Source: Synergistaceae bacterium
Lineage (GTDB): Bacteria > Synergistota > Synergistia > Synergistales > Thermovirgaceae
Reading direction: 5' to 3'
DNA length: 6,383 bases
Assembly (NCBI GenBank): GCA_003446665.1
Contig: DMCT01000113.1
Coordinates: 1-6,383 of the forward strand
The notes below the pieces were generated by a model. That model saw only the letters and a program-made list of their open reading frames with translations. It searched no databases and had not been told where the DNA came from. Position numbers and translations under genes: made by a program. This document shows, in pieces, positions 1 through 6,210 of the stretch; position 1 is the first letter of the stretch; each line of letters starts with the position of its first letter.

Positions 1-1143
1 GTTCCGGAAGAGACCTTTCTAGAAGCCAAGGGGCTATGGCTGGAAGCTTCCGTGGAAGTCACAGGAATCGTCAGAAAGGACGAAAGGGCTCCCTCGGGGT
101 ACGAACTTACGGTAACCGATCTGAAAGTCATCCACAACCCGGAACATGAATACCCGATAGGCAAAAAGGAACACGGCATAGACTTCTTGCTCGACAACCG
201 GCATCTTTGGCTGAGAAGCCAGCGCCAGCGTGCCATAATGAAAGTAAGGGACCAGGTCATCTGGGCGGCCAGGGAATACCTTCACAGCGAAGGTTTCCTT
301 CTCACCGACAGCCCTATTTTGACCGGTTCCATAGGCGAGGGAGCTTCCGGACTTTTCGAGGTCCCCTATTTTGACGAAGGGAAGGCCTATCTGGCGCAGA
401 CGGGACAACTTTACGCCGAAGCCACGGCGGCGGCCTTCGGGAAGGTTTATACCTTTGGCCCGACTTTCAGAGCGGAAAAATCAAAGACCAGACGTCACCT
501 GACGGAGTTCTGGATGCTCGAACCGGAAGTGGCCTTTTATGACCACGAGGACAACATGAGGCTCCAGGAAAACCTGGTTTCGGCGATAGTCAAAAACGTT
601 CTCGAACATTGCGGACGGGAACTGAAAGACCTGGAAAGGGATACGTCCGTTCTGGAACGTGTAGAACCGCCCTTTTACAGGATAACCTACGACGACGCCG
701 TCAAGATGCTCCAGAGCCTTGGAAGTTCCATAGAATATGGAACGGATTTCGGCGGAGACGACGAGACAATCCTGACAAGACAGTTCGACAAGCCCGTTTT
801 CGTCGAATGCTACCCTAAGAAGGTCAAGGCCTTTTATATGAAACAGCACCCCGAGCGAGACGATCTGGTCCTTTGCGACGACCTTCTGGCCCCGGAGGGA
901 TATGGAGAGATCATAGGTGGTTCCCAGCGAGAGGACGATCTGAACCTGCTCCTTTCGAGAATCCGAGAGGAAGGACTCCCCGAAGAATCCTACGACTGGT
1001 ACCTTGACCTCAGGCGTTACGGCACCTTCATTCACAGCGGGTTTGGGCTGGGCATAGAGCGCCTCGTAAGCTGGATTTGCGGACTCCATCACATAAGGGA
1101 AGCCATACCCTTCCCGAGGACAATCTACCGCCTGAATCCCTGA
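1..1143 (+). CDS. asnS: Asparaginyl-tRNA synthetase (AsnRS), 5'-truncated by the window edge
   Basis: Class II aminoacyl-tRNA synthetase that charges tRNA-Asn with asparagine using ATP in the cytoplasm. The frame is open from base 1 and ends at TGA 1141-1143, giving 380 visible residues. Compared with the compact bacterial AsnRS of about 430 residues, roughly the first 50 residues (start of the OB-fold anticodon-binding domain) lie outside the window. The GTG at 52 is therefore internal. Numbering from base 1, residues 1-45 are the end of the OB fold. Class II motif 1 lies around P105 in a TDSPILTGS context. Motif 2 is FRAE at 156-159 followed by the HLTEFWMLE stretch (166-174). The AsnRS-type GGSQRED is at 306-312. 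Motif 3 is GFGLGIERL at 347-355. The C-terminus [10 protein letters not shown] plus six residues is typical of AsnRS rather than AspRS. The next gene follows 69 bp downstream on the same strand with no terminator between, so co-transcription is likely. Confidence 0.95.
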   Translation, partial: VPEETFLEAKGLWLEASVEVTGIVRKDERAPSGYELTVTDLKVIHNPEHEYPIGKKEHGIDFLLDNRHLWLRSQRQRAIMKVRDQVIWAAREYLHSEGFLLTDSPILTGSIGEGASGLFEVPYFDEGKAYLAQTGQLYAEATAAAFGKVYTFGPTFRAEKSKTRRHLTEFWMLEPEVAFYDHEDNMRLQENLVSAIVKNVLEHCGRELKDLERDTSVLERVEPPFYRITYDDAVKMLQSLGSSIEYGTDFGGDDETILTRQFDKPVFVECYPKKVKAFYMKQHPERDDLVLCDDLLAPEGYGEIIGGSQREDDLNLLLSRIREEGLPEESYDWYLDLRRYGTFIHSGFGLGIERLVSWICGLHHIREAIPFPRTIYRLNP

Positions 1144-1202
1144 TGGGAAGCAAAACACCAGGACCGGAAACTTTTGGAATCAGACAACGTGCAGAGAGGG
1201 AG

Positions 1203-1207
1203 AGGAG
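1203..1207 (+). promoter_or_regulatory. Ribosome binding site that fixes the start at 1213
   Basis: AGGAG in a purine-rich run lies 5 nt before ATG 1213. The alternative in-frame TTG at 1174 has no comparable Shine-Dalgarno sequence upstream and would add only 13 residues (MESDNVQRGRGEN) that are largely encoded by the purine-rich SD region itself. ATG 1213 is therefore the preferred start. Confidence 0.8.
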
Positions 1208-1212
1208 AAAAC

Positions 1213-2919
1213 ATGCCGAGACAGGATATATGGATACCCTATAAGGATTTCGACGGAAAGCCACTTTACAAGGAACAGGGCTGCCTTATCGGTGATGGAA
1301 ATATAGGCGGCAAGGGGAAGGGCCTGGCCTTTGCCTTCGAGCATCTTGTCGGAAGTGAACTTGAGAAAGATGTGGTGCTCCCGGCAAAAACTTACGTTGT
1401 CACAACGGAGATCTTCTATGATTTTATCGAACACAACGACATGGAGTGGATTTACGACGAAACCGACCTCGACAAGATAAACCGTGCCTTCTCCTCGGGT
1501 GAAATACGTCCTTCACTTATTTCGGAGCTTGACAAGGTTATAGATGCCTTCTGGGAAGTCCCCATAGCCATCCGATCTAGCTCTATGCTGGAGGATTCAC
1601 ACCTTTTATCTTTTGCCGGTAAATATTTCACCACTTTCGCAGCCAACGTCTTTGACAGGGCTTGGCGCATGAGAGAGCTTACAGACGGCATCAAGGCCGT
1701 TTGGGCTTCCCTCTACAACCCCGCAGCCCGGGCGTACAGAGCCAAACATGGATATACTGACCGGGACGAGGCGATGGCTGTTTTGGTTCAGCCCCTTATG
1801 GGCAAAAGACACGAAGACTACTTTTATCCGGAACTTGCCGGAACCATTTTTTCCAAGGTCTACCGTAGGCCCTCGCCCAGGGTAAAAAAAGAAGACGGCG
1901 TCATACGCTTCTGTTTCGGCCTCGGGACCAGGACCGTGGACAGGTCCCACGCGCGGCTGATGTATCTTTCAAACCCCAACCTCAGGTCGGAGGGAACCCT
2001 GGCCAGGGATGTGGCTCAATACAGCCAGGAACATTTCGATTACATGGACTGCAGGTTTGGTGCTTTCGTGTCTGCTGACCTGAAGAGCATGTTCCAGTTC
2101 ATCATGAAACATCACAAAATGGCGACGGCCTTTATAGAGCTTTATGGGGACAACACCCTCTACTGGGCCGGATCACGCCCCATGGTAAGGACTATTCCTA
2201 TCTTCTCCTTCTCGGACGTACCGACCCGCTGTCCTCATTTTCTGGAAACGGCCCGGCGCATCTCAAAGCATTACGAAAAGTGCATGGGCATCCCCATAGA
2301 CATGGAATTCACTTACGAAACGGAGGACAAGCGGATGAGCCTGGTCCAGTTAAGGCCTCTTTCCTCCTATGAGGAGATGTCCTCTGTAGAGATCCCGGAA
2401 ATACCCGAAGAAAAGATACTTCTTAAAGGCTCCCGTATGGTCAGTAACGGGGTCATCGAAAAAACACCTTACATCGTGTTCGTCGACCCCTTTCAGTATG
2501 GACTCAAGGCGGACCATTACAAGATCGCGCGTGCCCTGGGGCAGGTAAACAACGACCTCAAGGGGACAAACTACGTGCTCGTCGGCCCCGGGCGCTGGGG
2601 AAGCGCAAACCCCGACCTGGGAGTGCCCGTAGAATACAATGAGATTTGCAACTGCGGTTGTCTGGTAGAACTCGGCATCGTGGAAAGACACTACACCCCG
2701 GAGCTGTCCTACGGCACACATTTTTTCCTGGACCTGGATGTGGACGGCATCCTGTACTTGCCAGTGTTCGCGGGAGAACCACCGGACATCTTCAACAGGG
2801 AGTGGTTCGAAAACACGCCTTATGAAAGAGGCACGGAAGACGTTATCCGCATTTACAAGGGTGACTTCAGCGTCTACCTGGATGGTGAGACAGAAGTAGG
2901 CATCGTCTGCCTGAATTAG
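1213..2919 (+). CDS. Stand-alone PEP synthase/PPDK N-terminal (PEP/pyruvate-binding, ATP-grasp-like) domain protein with an unassigned C-terminal domain
   Basis: A 568-residue protein. Residues 1-385 match the nucleotide-binding PPDK-N domain: glycine-rich IGDGNIGGKGKGL (26-38); IRSSSMLEDS (120-129) followed by SFAGKY (133-138), including the conserved Arg R121; VLVQPLM (190-196) and AGTIFS (209-214); CFGLGTRTVDR (234-244); and the closing D363/E365 and VQLRPLS (378-384), corresponding to the family's Q-A-R-P. In full PEP synthase or PPDK this domain is followed by a swivel domain with a catalytic His (TxH context) and a PEP barrel. Neither is visible here. Residues of about 400-568 form another domain with GPGRWGS (458-464), NPDLGVPV (466-473), a CxCxC cluster (C479, C481, C483) and ELSYGTHFF (497-505). 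I recall similar C-termini in proteins annotated only as PEP/pyruvate-binding in other anaerobes, but I know of no assigned function. No signal peptide or membrane segment is seen, so it is probably cytoplasmic. ATP binding is inferred; the phosphoryl acceptor is unknown. Domain call sure, biological role unknown. Confidence 0.85.
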   Translation: MPRQDIWIPYKDFDGKPLYKEQGCLIGDGNIGGKGKGLAFAFEHLVGSELEKDVVLPAKTYVVTTEIFYDFIEHNDMEWIYDETDLDKINRAFSSGEIRPSLISELDKVIDAFWEVPIAIRSSSMLEDSHLLSFAGKYFTTFAANVFDRAWRMRELTDGIKAVWASLYNPAARAYRAKHGYTDRDEAMAVLVQPLMGKRHEDYFYPELAGTIFSKVYRRPSPRVKKEDGVIRFCFGLGTRTVDRSHARLMYLSNPNLRSEGTLARDVAQYSQEHFDYMDCRFGAFVSADLKSMFQFIMKHHKMATAFIELYGDNTLYWAGSRPMVRTIPIFSFSDVPTRCPHFLETARRISKHYEKCMGIPIDMEFTYETEDKRMSLVQLRPLSSYEEMSSVEIPEIPEEKILLKGSRMVSNGVIEKTPYIVFVDPFQYGLKADHYKIARALGQVNNDLKGTNYVLVGPGRWGSANPDLGVPVEYNEICNCGCLVELGIVERHYTPELSYGTHFFLDLDVDGILYLPVFAGEPPDIFNREWFENTPYERGTEDVIRIYKGDFSVYLDGETEVGIVCLN

Positions 2920-2930
2920 TTCGAAGTCTC

Positions 2931-2968
2931 AAAAAACGATGAGGGCGGGTTTTACCCCCGCCCTCATC
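2931..2968 (-). terminator. Intrinsic terminator of the first gdh gene
   Basis: A perfect 12-bp GC-rich stem (arms 2938-2949 and 2957-2968, GATGAGGGCGGG and its complement) encloses a 7-nt loop. Read on the minus strand, the stem is followed by one G and then six Ts (complement of A2931-A2936), a textbook intrinsic terminator 26 nt after the gdh stop codon. On the plus strand the stem is followed by AAAATGCAAAATC, with no U-tract, so it is a poor terminator for the convergent asnS block. Confidence 0.9.
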
Positions 2969-2994
2969 AAAATGCAAAATCAAAATCTGCAGGC

Positions 2995-4242
2995 CTATGG
3001 CCAAATCCCCCTGAACCTCATGGCTGTAATTATACTATCCACGGCTCGGACGTAGGCCGCTTGCCTGAAGCGTATGTTTTGTTCTTCCTTGATGGCCCAG
3101 ATGGCCTTGAAGGCCGTTGTAAGTTTTTCGTCCAGTTTCTGCTGAACCGTCTCTATGGTCCAGAAATCGCCCGTTCTCCCCTGTATCCATTCAAAACAGC
3201 TTACGGTAACACCTCCGGAATTGGCCAGTACATCGGGAACGACCAGGATACCCTTATCGGTAAGGATAGCCTCGCCTTCCGGCGTTGTCGGCCCGTTCGC
3301 CAGCTCCAGGATCACCTTCGCCTTTATCTTGTCCGCGTTCTGTTCGGTAATAACTCCTTCAAGCGCTGATGGTATAAGAACATCCACGTCGAGTTCAAGC
3401 AATTCCTCGTTGGTGATAGCATCCATGTCGGGCATGCCCTTTACCGTTCCGTTTTCACGCTTGTAACCGGATGCATATTCGTAATCGATACCGGCCTCGC
3501 AATAGGAACCACCACGGCTGTCGGAGACGGCAACCACCTTCAGGTCCAGAATGTCAGCAAGTTCATGGGCATGGCTTCCCACGTTTCCATAACCTTGCAC
3601 GGCAGCCGTCAACGGTTTGCCCAAAAGGCCGATTTCTCTCAGGGTCTCCCTCAAGACATAAATGCCGCCGCGCGAAGTGGCATCGCCTCGTCCGAGGGAT
3701 CCACCGACGGCCACGGGTTTACCCGTATACACCGACGGCTCACTTCTGCCATGGACCTTTTCATAGGTGTCTACAAACCAGGCCATGACCTGGGGGTTCG
3801 TGTATACGTCCGGTGCGGGTATGTCGATATCGGTCCCTACGAATCGGCTCATCCCAAGGGCGAAAGCCCGGCTCAGCCGCTCCAGCTCACCTTTGGTAAG
3901 TTCTTTGGCATTTATTGCCACTCCGCCCTTACCGCCCCCATAAGGCAGGTTAGCCGTTGCTGTTTTGATGGACATCCACGAAGACAGAGCCACCACTTCG
4001 TCCCTGTTCACTTTCGGATGATACCTGACTCCGCCCTTGTAGGGTCCAAGGGCGTTATTGTGGTGACTCCTCCAGGCCTTGCACAATTTGACCGAACCAT
4101 CATCAAGCCTTAGCGGGATGGTTATTTCAAGGACTTCCTTCGGTTCTTTCAATATTTCCAGGTATTCTGGTTCAGCGGTGATGTATGGTGCCGCTTCTTC
4201 CAACTGCTTGACAAACATTTCATGCGGGTTCAGTTTCTCCAT
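2995..4242 (-). CDS. Glutamate dehydrogenase, NAD(P)-dependent, paralogue 1
   Basis: A 415-residue Glu/Leu/Phe/Val dehydrogenase, the usual length for the hexameric bacterial/archaeal type. It catalyses reversible oxidative deamination of glutamate to 2-oxoglutarate and ammonia in the cytoplasm. Aligned by family with the Clostridium symbiosum enzyme, the substrate-binding lysines are K69 (GPYKGG) and K93, the catalytic lysine is K105 (GGGKGG), the catalytic Asp is D145 (PAPD), and the gamma-carboxylate Ser is S348 (GGVTVS). Leucine dehydrogenases replace the first Lys with Leu and the Ser with Val, so glutamate is the best substrate call. The Rossmann motif is GYGNVG (217-222) with D241 at the end of the second strand. 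This Asp does not settle NAD versus NADP. ATG 4242 is chosen because AAAGGAGG precedes it by 8 nt. The frame is open further upstream to ATG 4374, but that adds 44 non-family residues. The stop is followed by its own terminator. Confidence 0.93.
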   Translation of the reverse strand: MEKLNPHEMFVKQLEEAAPYITAEPEYLEILKEPKEVLEITIPLRLDDGSVKLCKAWRSHHNNALGPYKGGVRYHPKVNRDEVVALSSWMSIKTATANLPYGGGKGGVAINAKELTKGELERLSRAFALGMSRFVGTDIDIPAPDVYTNPQVMAWFVDTYEKVHGRSEPSVYTGKPVAVGGSLGRGDATSRGGIYVLRETLREIGLLGKPLTAAVQGYGNVGSHAHELADILDLKVVAVSDSRGGSYCEAGIDYEYASGYKRENGTVKGMPDMDAITNEELLELDVDVLIPSALEGVITEQNADKIKAKVILELANGPTTPEGEAILTDKGILVVPDVLANSGGVTVSCFEWIQGRTGDFWTIETVQQKLDEKLTTAFKAIWAIKEEQNIRFRQAAYVRAVDSIITAMRFRGIWP

Positions 4243-4508
4243 CAGGCAGTCCTCCTTTAAAATGTTTCCGTAATAGTTCCAGCACTTACCGCAGTCCGGC
4301 TTTTTCCAGCAAAGCCCCCCTTCTTGAAAAAGTCCTTTCCCTCCTAGGAAAGCACCTGGTGATTCGAGAGACATTCCATTATTTTCAGGATTGCTTTAGA
4401 CAAGGGATCTTTTTCTTCCGTTAAAAGCCATCTTAAAGCTTAGCAACCACCTGCGTTCCTTATTTTTCCCTGATAGCGCTACCGTGTTCTGAAACTTTAT
4501 AACTGACT
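4243..4508 (-). other. Candidate long 5' leader of gdh paralogue 1, with small hairpins
   Basis: If the TATAAT at 4515-4520 is used, the transcript has about 265 nt before the start codon. Two simple hairpins are visible: arms CTTTCC/GGAAAG at 4335-4340 and 4347-4352 (6 bp, with an AGGAG-containing loop region on the minus strand), and GGCTTT/AAAGCC at 4298-4303 and 4311-4316 (6 bp, 7-nt loop). I recognise no known riboswitch consensus. The region also carries the in-frame extension from ATG 4374, whose translation includes a CW-x5-C-x2-CW pattern. Regulatory function is inference only. Confidence 0.3.
4251..4258 (-). promoter_or_regulatory. Strong Shine-Dalgarno for gdh paralogue 1
   Basis: AAAGGAGG on the minus strand lies 8 nt before ATG 4242. 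It matches the anti-SD almost fully and decides the start against the upstream in-frame ATG at 4374, which has no good SD. Confidence 0.9.
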
Positions 4509-4514
4509 TGATCT

Positions 4515-4543
4515 ATTATAAAACGTCACTTACGATTCGTACA
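4515..4543 (-). promoter_or_regulatory. Candidate sigma-70-type promoter for gdh paralogue 1
   Basis: A perfect -10 TATAAT is on the minus strand at 4520-4515. The -35 position at 17-bp spacing (4543-4538, TGTACG) matches only about 3 of 6 consensus bases. The predicted start is near 4508. The -10 is convincing. The weak -35 suggests either an activator or a modest promoter. Confidence 0.45.
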
Positions 4544-4561
4544 GAATGACAGTTTTGTGAA

Positions 4562-4735
4562 TTAACGGCTATTTTGTTCCGTACTCTTGATTATTTTATT
4601 CACTATATTCCCGGGTTCTATTGCCGTTCTGCCTATTCGTCAAACAATTGCCGATGGCCCGCTTCTGTCGATGCTTTCCTTGAGGTTTTTAAACTGTTTT
4701 CATTCCAGCGTCTCCTCATCCTGTCGGGCACACAA
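4562..4735 (-). pseudogene. Possible decayed small CDS: protein-like frame broken by two TGA codons
   Basis: One minus-strand frame, from TTG 4735 to TAA 4564-4562, reads as protein-like segments separated only by TGA at 4702-4700 and TGA at 4642-4640. The segments are CARQDEETLE, then KQFKNLKESIDRSGPSAIV, then RIGRTAIEPGNIV continuing to STEQNSR. The last segment is 25 codons. No start with a good SD serves the later segments, and the frame begins inside the T-run of the upstream terminator. I do not recognise a family. It may be the remnant of a small gene or simply chance in an intergenic stretch. Confidence 0.2.
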
Positions 4736-4767
4736 AAAAAGACCGCCCTGCAGGGCGGTCTTTTTTT
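4734..4767. terminator. Symmetrical bidirectional intrinsic terminator after gdh paralogue 2
   Basis: Seven As (4734-4740), a perfect 20-bp palindrome GACCGCCCTG/CAGGGCGGTC (4741-4760) and seven Ts (4761-4767) make a 34-bp symmetrical element. On the minus strand it lies 23 nt after the stop codon of the gdh at 4791, which is its evident client. The exact symmetry means it would also stop transcription entering from the plus strand, although no plus-strand gene is seen to the left within this gap. It also insulates the downstream gdh from read-through. Confidence 0.93.
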
Positions 4768-4790
4768 ACACCTGTTTGACCGATTGAAGT

Positions 4791-6062
4791 CTAGAGGAAA
4801 ACTCCGCGCATGCGCACCACGTCGGCGACTCTCATGATTGCCGTCATAAAAGCCCCGCGCCTCATGTTTACATCGCGGTCTTCGCTGAATTCCCAGACCC
4901 TTTGGAAATTGTCCCTCATGATCCTGAGAAGTCTTTCGTTGTATTCTTCGCGGGACCAAAAATACCCGCCGAGGTTCTGCGCCCACTCAAAGTAGGAGCC
5001 GATCACGCCGCCGGAGTTTGCCAGAAAATCGGGCACGATCAGCACATTCTTGTCTTTAAGAATCGCATCCGCCTCCGGCGTGACGGGACCATTGGCTGCT
5101 TCGACTATGTATTTCGCCTTTATCTTGTCGGCGTTACCCTTGTGGACGGCACCTTCGAGGGCGGCAGGGATAAACACGTCCGTATCCAGGAAAAGCAGTT
5201 CCTCGCCATTCATCTTCTCGAGTCCGGGCTGCCGGAACCCTTCGAGAAGCTTCTGGGGTTGCTCGTTAACGTGATCAAAGGCTTTTTTGATATCGATTCC
5301 GTCCTTGCAATAATAAGCGCCGGTTATGTCACTGATTCCGACAACCTTGGCACCCGCTTCCTGCAGCGTAAGCGCGGCGTAGGTCCCCACGTTTCCGAAC
5401 CCCTGAATGGTAACAGTGGTCTCTTCCACGTTCTTTCCGAGGACCTTGAGAAGCTCAAGCGCGCAAGTGGCCACTCCGAGCCCGGTAGCTTCGGTCCTGC
5501 CCTGGGAACCCCAGAAAGTCACGGGTTTACCGGTAAAAACGGCAGGGTCCAGGCGTCCGCGCATCTTGCTTATTGTATCCACGAACCAAACCATTTCCTG
5601 TCCACCGGTATTGACGTCTGGCGCGGGTACATCCGTCCAGGAGTCTATAAAGGGCTCTATCCTGGCAGCGAAAGTTCTGGCCACGCGCTCTTTCTCGGAT
5701 TTGGACATATCGAGAGGGTTGCACTCCACGCCGCCTTTGCCTCCGCCGTAAGGTATCCCGGCGAGCGAACACTTCCAGGTCATGAGCATGGCCAGTGCTT
5801 CACACTCGTCCAGTGTCACGTCGGGATGAAACCTGATTCCGCCTTTCGCCGGACCAAGCGCGGTGGAATGTTGTACCCTGTAACCGTTGAAAACCTTTAC
5901 ACTTCCATCATCCATGGTTACAGGAATAGAGACGCAAACTTTCCGCTCCGAATTACCCAGGACTTCGATCAGACCGTCGTCAAGCCCTAACTCCTCCGCT
6001 GCTCCGTAGAAGTTCTGAAGTGCCGTGTCGAGAAGGACGTTTTCTGACGTGCGCTGTTTCAT
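4791..6062 (-). CDS. Glutamate dehydrogenase, NAD(P)-dependent, paralogue 2
   Basis: A 423-residue Glu/Leu/Phe/Val dehydrogenase, full length. Key residues by family alignment: substrate lysines K73 (GPAKGG) and K97, catalytic K109 (GGGKGG), catalytic D149 (PAPD), and S356 (GGVIGS) for the gamma-carboxylate. Retention of K73 and S356 argues for glutamate rather than a branched-chain or aromatic substrate. The Rossmann fold has GFGNVG (221-226) and D245 after the second strand; NAD versus NADP cannot be decided by eye. It is clearly diverged from the neighbouring paralogue: in the best-conserved 50-residue ungapped block (starting at H65 here and H61 there) I count 28 identities, and much less elsewhere. 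ATG 6062 is preceded by AGGGGGTGG at 8 nt. Its own promoter candidate and terminator make it a separate transcription unit. It may form homohexamers, or mixed hexamers as reported for Thermus GdhA/GdhB, but unlike a regulatory subunit it has an intact active site. Confidence 0.93.
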   Translation of the reverse strand: MKQRTSENVLLDTALQNFYGAAEELGLDDGLIEVLGNSERKVCVSIPVTMDDGSVKVFNGYRVQHSTALGPAKGGIRFHPDVTLDECEALAMLMTWKCSLAGIPYGGGKGGVECNPLDMSKSEKERVARTFAARIEPFIDSWTDVPAPDVNTGGQEMVWFVDTISKMRGRLDPAVFTGKPVTFWGSQGRTEATGLGVATCALELLKVLGKNVEETTVTIQGFGNVGTYAALTLQEAGAKVVGISDITGAYYCKDGIDIKKAFDHVNEQPQKLLEGFRQPGLEKMNGEELLFLDTDVFIPAALEGAVHKGNADKIKAKYIVEAANGPVTPEADAILKDKNVLIVPDFLANSGGVIGSYFEWAQNLGGYFWSREEYNERLLRIMRDNFQRVWEFSEDRDVNMRRGAFMTAIMRVADVVRMRGVFL

Positions 6063-6069
6063 ACCAAAG

Positions 6070-6078
6070 CCACCCCCT
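6070..6078 (-). promoter_or_regulatory. Shine-Dalgarno for gdh paralogue 2
   Basis: AGGGGGTGG on the minus strand, 8 nt before ATG 6062, pairs with the anti-SD over AGGAGGTG with one G-U wobble. It supports the start at 6062. Confidence 0.8.
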
Positions 6079-6087
6079 GATAACTTT

Positions 6088-6107
6088 ACCCATGCACAAG
6101 CACGGGT
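6088..6107 (-). other. Leader hairpin just upstream of the gdh paralogue 2 SD
   Basis: On the minus-strand RNA, CCCGTGC and GCATGGG pair (7 bp with one G-U wobble, extended by an A-U pair) around a UUGU tetraloop. It ends about 10 nt before the SD. There is no U-tract, so it is not a terminator. It could affect translation or mRNA stability, or be incidental. On the plus strand the wobble becomes an A-C mismatch, so any structure belongs to the gdh transcript. Confidence 0.35.
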
Positions 6108-6179
6108 TATTCCTGTGTTATATCTTTGTTTACTGCTTCCCCAAATTTAATAATACAATAACCATTACCAGCCTATACT

Positions 6180-6207
6180 AGTTTATGTGAAAAAAGAAAC
6201 TTGTCAA
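6180..6207 (-). promoter_or_regulatory. Candidate promoter for gdh paralogue 2
   Basis: A consensus -35 TTGACA lies on the minus strand at 6207-6202. The best -10 at acceptable spacing is TAAACT (6185-6180, 16 bp, about 4 of 6). TAGTAT at 6180-6175 is another AT-rich hexamer but sits at an unfavourable 21-bp spacing. Predicted start near 6173, giving a leader of about 110 nt. The -35 is convincing; the -10 is not certain. Confidence 0.5.
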
Positions 6208-6210
6208 GTC

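Noticed and set aside
481..1158. 225-codon minus-strand frame opposite asnS
   Set aside because: The plus strand encodes unmistakable class II synthetase motifs here; the antisense frame has no independent support.
1174..1212. TTG at 1174 as start of the PPDK-N protein
   Set aside because: No SD precedes it, whereas AGGAG lies 5 nt before ATG 1213; the extra residues overlap the purine-rich SD.
2986..2995. TCTGCAGGCC repeated near 2984-2993 and 6363-6372
   Set aside because: A 10-bp match at unrelated positions, too short and without context to be a repeat or attachment site.
3565..4113. 182-codon plus-strand frame opposite gdh paralogue 1, plus several shorter neighbours
   Set aside because: Antisense shadows of the gdh coding sequence with no SD, no family motifs and low-quality translations.
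4633..4719. 28-codon minus-strand ORF MRRRWNENSLK... after the gdh paralogue 2 terminator
   Set aside because: No SD at suitable spacing, lies directly behind a strong terminator, and its translation is less protein-like than the neighbouring frame.
4741..4760. Perfect 20-bp palindrome as an operator or recombination site
   Set aside because: Flanking A7 and T7 runs and position right after a stop codon explain it fully as an intrinsic terminator.
4902..5990. 362-codon open frame on the plus strand opposite gdh paralogue 2
   Set aside because: It is exactly antisense to a clear glutamate dehydrogenase with all motifs, shows no recognisable domain, and arises from the codon bias of the gdh gene.
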